This document shows, piece by piece, positions 59,877-64,000 of a stretch of 64,000 nt of DNA. The stretch's first letter is position 1; each line of letters starts with the position of its first letter. The stretch is from Vigna angularis (lineage: Eukaryota; Streptophyta; Magnoliopsida; Fabales; Fabaceae). The translations under genes were made by a program, and so were the position numbers. The notes beneath the pieces are model-generated. The model made no database searches. It worked only from the letters and a program-made list of their open reading frames with translations, and had not been told where the DNA came from. The DNA lies in assembly GCF_016808095.1 (NCBI RefSeq), contig NC_068979.1, positions 26,145,460-26,209,459 on the forward strand. Direction: 5' to 3'.

Positions 59877-62359
59877 CAAGTACTGAGGAATTTTTATACA
59901 ACGGATATTATTGGTTTTCATCTGTGAGCTTTTACATTTCTCTGTCTCTTTACTGAATTCTCCTCTTTATTTAACGAGGTATCAGCTTCTTACTCTGCTA
60001 ACATTACAGGGCTTGATTGAGTATGCTAATAAAAGGCCTCTTTGGAATGAAAAATTACTCAGCAAACATTTAAGAAATGAGAAACGTTGTCTAGTTCTGG
60101 CTTTTGTTGTTGGCAGCAACAGACAGGGGAATCTGTATAAAGTACTATGAAAAGCTAAATTATTTATTAATTATTAATAGACCACGTGTTGCATGAGGGC
60201 TTCATAAATTTTTCTCGTGATGATTGAGGAATGTTGTCACTTTTAATATCCTGTACCCTCTTTTTTCACATCCATCAACTTCCATAGAAAATCTTCTGAT
60301 ACTATTAATTTTTTATTACACCCCAACAATAATTTATTTTGTCGTTTTCTTTGTTCTTGACTATGTTTCGTTATTTGCACAGTCCTCGTGGCTCTTAAAA
60401 TATATGGCATTCTTTTTGTTTTGGTCGAAATGCAAATACACAGGAAAATGATTTTTTGATTTGATTGTGAGAGAAAGTTTGATTTTTATATATACAAAAT
60501 TAAATGTTTCCTTTTATTTTTCTTTAATTTAAAATTTTCCTTTCACTTAGGCCTATTTGTCTTAAGCCTTTATTGCATTAACTACCCTTTTGGAAAGTAT
60601 GTGTTACATGCGTATTTAGATAAATTGATTTAGAAAGAGGTGAAGAGAAAAATATGATTGAGAGAATATTTAGTGGAATTTTAAACAATGAAAAATATAG
60701 CTTTAGCATATTGTATATTTTTGTGGTTTTCTATAAGGAGGAATTATACAAATAATTAATTGTGTATATAAGCTTCTATTGTGATGTTAAGATTTCAAAG
60801 CGTTTTAATTGTCTTACTAAACTTTTATTACTTATAAAGATGTTGTATTTAGTTTCATAATTTATGTTATATCACGTTTTTATCTTTACATCACTTTTTG
60901 TTGGAATAGGTTGAAAAGAAACGAGAAAAAGAGTATGTACCATGTTTTAGTGAGGGCACCCATTAGTTCATTAAATAGACAAATGATAAGAATTTACACT
61001 TATTAGCTACTATGGTTTAGGAGTATGGATTTACATCAACATAACACTATATTCTTATAGGGGTAACAGTAAGAATCATTTCAATTGATAAATTTAGTGG
61101 CATCATGTATGAATTAAAGTATGGATAATGGTATTTTGACTTTCAATTTTTTTTACATCTAATTAACACTACTTTTTATTCTTTTTTCACTTTTTTTTTA
61201 CAAACAAAAATTTACTCTTTTTTTATGATTATTTTATACTTGCATGAGTTGTTAAATGGTGTCAAACAACTTTTATTTTCCTTAAAGCATCATGAAATTG
61301 AATCAATTGTTCAATTTAAAAAAAAAAAGAAATTTTTATTTACATTTAAAAACTCAACATAAATTAGGAATAATAAATATAGAAAAATATAATGCATTAG
61401 GTAATTTGGTTTGAGTAAGTTTTTGACTTCAAATCATCGACCAAACTAAATCACACGACTTGAAAAAAAAAAGCAGCTAATCACATACTAAAAAAGGTCA
61501 TTTTTCCATTATTTGCATTTCTTATTTTTTAAAATTGATTTTGTTCAGTTTTAAACACCTATCCATAATACAATAACATAAAAAAAAGCACCCAAAACGA
61601 TGATATAGTATTTTCATAGTCCAATAACCCATAATCAAATTTATTAATAATACAAATCAATCTACATCAACCACATAAGATCATGCTAGACATCACTACT
61701 ATAACATAAAGATCTTATTAAAAAATAACAAGTAAAAGAAAAAAAAAACAAAAACATGGGATACTACATTAAACCCATGATAAAAATACATCAAGGCAAA
61801 ACATGTCTATTATGAAAAAGCTACATAGATGAAAAAGGTAAGCCAGTGCAACATTATAAGAAATTGGAGCTTAGTAATAAAATTCCTTAGCAGATATTTA
61901 TCATAAAATAACACATTCACATTTCAAAAAAGGCATTTAAAACAAATTAGTGCTTTTCAGAAATCACTATTTTAAAAGAGTAAGTATTCACTTTTTTTTG
62001 GCCAACCTCAACTAAGTTTTCTTGTAGTTTAAATTAACGCATCCTCTTCCTTAGAATTAAAATCTTTCCCCTCATCAAGCATATTAGCTTATTTAGAGGC
62101 TATTTTAAGTTCCTTTGCAAAATGAGCTTCCTTGAATGTGAACAAAAAAGAGGAATTACCTCAAAACTTTAATGAGGTGAATCTAATTGTTGCAAATCCT
62201 GCAAACTGTAGACAATAGAAATAACATCCTCCAAATAAATAATATCAGTCAAGGAACAAAATCTAGTGCCACACCACCATCAGTGGAAACATCTAGATTC
62301 TTAATAATAAAAGATCCATGCACAACACAAACATTATCATAATTTGACTCAGGCTGTGA
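59877..62359. other. Intergenic DNA downstream of UGD
   Basis: About 2.5 kb of AT-rich sequence without a supportable gene. Short frames at 59911-60150 and 60224-60451 show no family signature. I see no clear repeats or transposon ends here. Confidence 0.45.
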
Positions 62360-63095
62360 CTAAGCATTAGATGGTACCATAAAAAATTGCACCATAATAG
62401 GTTGAACCATAGGCTCCACAACAAGATCCAGAATAGGCTCCACAACATGATCCACAACATGCTCCACAATAGGCTCCACAACATGCTTCATAACAAGTTG
62501 TATAACATGTTGCACAATAGCCTCCACATGCTTTAAAATCGAACCTAGGGAGCCATTATTCTCATCCTGAGCACTGAGCACTGACCACCTTAGGAAGATA
62601 ATGTTGTACTTTTGCACCAATTATTTTCTCTCCACCAAATTACATTGGCAACTTGTTGTAATAATCTACATTAGATAGATCATGACCAAATATTTTACAA
62701 TTTGAACAAAAAAAAGGTAATTTCTCATACCCCACCTCAACAATAAATGCCAATCATGACCTTTTCACCAAAAATTGATTAGCCAAATCAGATAACAAAT
62801 TAATATCAACTAAGACACGTGTAAAGAAACCTCAATACTTATTTTTAATGTAATTATCTAAAGATAAGGGCGTGCCAATGTCACGAGCAATTGAGAAAAT
62901 ACCCTTTGATTTCCAATATTCCAAAGGAAGGCAATGTATGTGCACCAAACATTGGGTTTTCGTAAGCTTCATAGAAGTCAATATAAAACATTTTATCCAA
63001 GCAAAGACATAAAGGGTTCCAGGAGACAAATTCCAAACTCTAACCGCCAAAATCCTTCTCATATCCTCAAATGAAGAGACTTGAACTACATTGGT
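62360..63095 (-). pseudogene. Relic of a plant LINE ORF1 (DUF4283 plus zinc knuckle)
   Basis: The minus strand from about 63095 reads FEDMRRILAVRVWNLSPGTL, then VHIHCLPLEYWKSKGIFSIA and RDIGTPLSLD, the DUF4283 pattern of L1-type plant LINE ORF1 proteins. After an in-frame TGA it continues FFTRVLVDINLLSDL, another TGA, and VEVGYEKLPFFCSNCKIFGH. That last stretch is a CCHC-type knuckle missing its last Cys (SNV instead of SNC). A further frame at 62620-62360 carries HVVEPIVEHVVDHVVEPI, produced by imperfect 12-15-bp repeats (aggctccacaacatg). Several stops make it non-functional. No endonuclease or reverse transcriptase part is seen. Confidence 0.75.
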
Positions 63096-63119
63096 TCTGA
63101 TTCAATCTGCATTTGAAGA

Positions 63120-63524
63120 GTGGTTCATCAACAATCTGTGCATTGTGTACCTGTACGGGGATAGCCAGGTTTGAAGAGCTGAGATTGCTCTTGTGTTTGT
63201 AAGAGATTGAGGGTGTTCATAAGTTGTTTTACTATTTTTATTTTGAGTGATGAGATGAGCGCAATTGAGGGATTGTCATTGTATTCTTGTATACTCAATC
63301 ACTAAAGTGGATTCCCTTCAACTAAGGTTGTTGAAGGAGGACTGGATGTAGGCTTGTGATAGCCGAACCAGTATAGATTGTTGTGTCTTGATCTTTCTCT
63401 CTGTTGATTCATGTGTCTTCGATTATTGATTTCAAGTTTCAAGAATTCATAAAGATTTCAAAAAGGGTTAAAACCAATTCACTCCCCTCTCTCGGTTTGA
63501 GATATAATGCTTATCTTTTCTAAC
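63120..63524 (+). mobile_element. 3' portion of a Ty1/copia-like LTR
   Basis: The text runs in the order usual for legume copia LTR ends: ttgtatactcaatcactaaa, gtggattccc, ggaggactggatgtagg, gaaccagtatagattg, tctttctctctgttgattc, ttcactcccctctctcgg, and finally tcttttctaaca at 63524. The 5' end was not located and no primer-binding site or coding part follows, so it is a fragment or a solo LTR. Confidence 0.55.
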
Positions 63525-63665
63525 ATATATCTTTGGGTGTGTTGGCCAAAACACATGTCTCTATTATCATTTCATCTTGGGATGATGTCCTAGAGATGAA
63601 GAATAACCTTTTATGGCAAAATATTCTAGTATGTTTACTTAAAATAGAGCTAGTGTTTAATATGT

Positions 63666-64000
63666 CACTAGTACAGAAACAACCTACAACGTCGAATATT
63701 TTTGGCCTTTCACGTCGAATTCGAGATCGACGTCATATTGGGAGACGTTAAATTGACGTCGAATTTAAAAAATTCGACGTTAATTTAACGTCGAATGTTG
63801 TTAATATACGACATTAATTTAACGTCGGATTTTGTCAATATACGACATTAATCAATTTTTTTTTTATATTTTTTTAAATTAATTGTAATATTTTTCTACA
63901 ACTCTACGAGATCTGAAAAGCAGAACTATGAACGGTAATATAGAATCAACAACAAATAACAATAACAAACAACAAACAAGTTCAATCAAACAACAACAAC
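63666..64000 (+). mobile_element. 5' end of a CACTA (En/Spm-type) transposon, cut by the window edge
   Basis: CACTAGTACAGAAACAACC starts at 63666. It is followed by many short subterminal repeats in both orientations built on acgtcgaattt, ttaacgtcga and atacgacattaa (63690-63860). CACTA termini with dense subterminal motifs are diagnostic of this superfamily. The body and right end lie beyond the window. Confidence 0.7.

Overview
The window is nuclear DNA from a flowering plant. It is AT-rich, its genes are split by GT-AG introns, and the proteins are plant types: a GF14 14-3-3, a P-type PPR protein, a Golgi DUF248 methyltransferase, a GH1 beta-glucosidase and a UDP-glucose dehydrogenase. Dispersed repeats with alternating 'gagcc' and 'cccg' motifs, and many long (TA)n tracts, suggest a legume, probably Phaseolus or Vigna; that is an inference from repeat style, not a match.

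Layout. 1670-4474 (-) 14-3-3 of the iota type, six exons. 4.6-12.2 kb is repeat-rich and includes a solo LTR with a perfect 5-bp target duplication. 12261-13787 (+) is an intronless mitochondrial-type PPR gene. 16130-19396 (-) is a QUA2-like/PMT4-PMT5-type methyltransferase in eight exons, with one altered splice donor. 20-28.9 kb is accessory DNA with (TA)n tracts, a Mutator-like element, a second solo LTR and retroelement remnants. 28939-33144 (-) is a CobW/ZNG1-type GTPase in nine exons, with a solo LTR and a MITE in its introns. 35162-47470 (+) is a BGLU40-like beta-glucosidase in thirteen exons, stretched to 12.3 kb by tandem arrays, a hAT-like element and a hairpin in its introns. 47834-49304 is a long CA-type array. 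49665-51019 is a Pack-MULE carrying pieces of a serine carboxypeptidase-like gene and a presenilin gene. 51-57.3 kb is repeat-rich DNA without a gene. 58187-59629 (+) is UDP-glucose 6-dehydrogenase with a leader intron. 62.3-64 kb holds a LINE ORF1 relic, a copia-like LTR end and the start of a CACTA element.

The host genes do not form an operon or a single pathway. From memory, five of the six correspond in order to Arabidopsis chromosome 1 loci near At1g26480-At1g26570 (GRF12, a PPR gene, a CobW gene, BGLU40, UGD1), so the gene backbone looks like an old conserved block. The methyltransferase and almost all the transposons would be later differences. Two products act in cell-wall polysaccharide metabolism: UGD makes UDP-glucuronate, and the PMT-type protein is a Golgi pectin methyltransferase candidate.

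The strongest unusual items are the two-gene Pack-MULE with a perfect 9-bp target duplication, the GT-to-GA splice donor in an otherwise intact methyltransferase gene, the solo LTR with an internally doubled 5' part, and the 1.5-kb CA-type array that is open in all three reverse frames.
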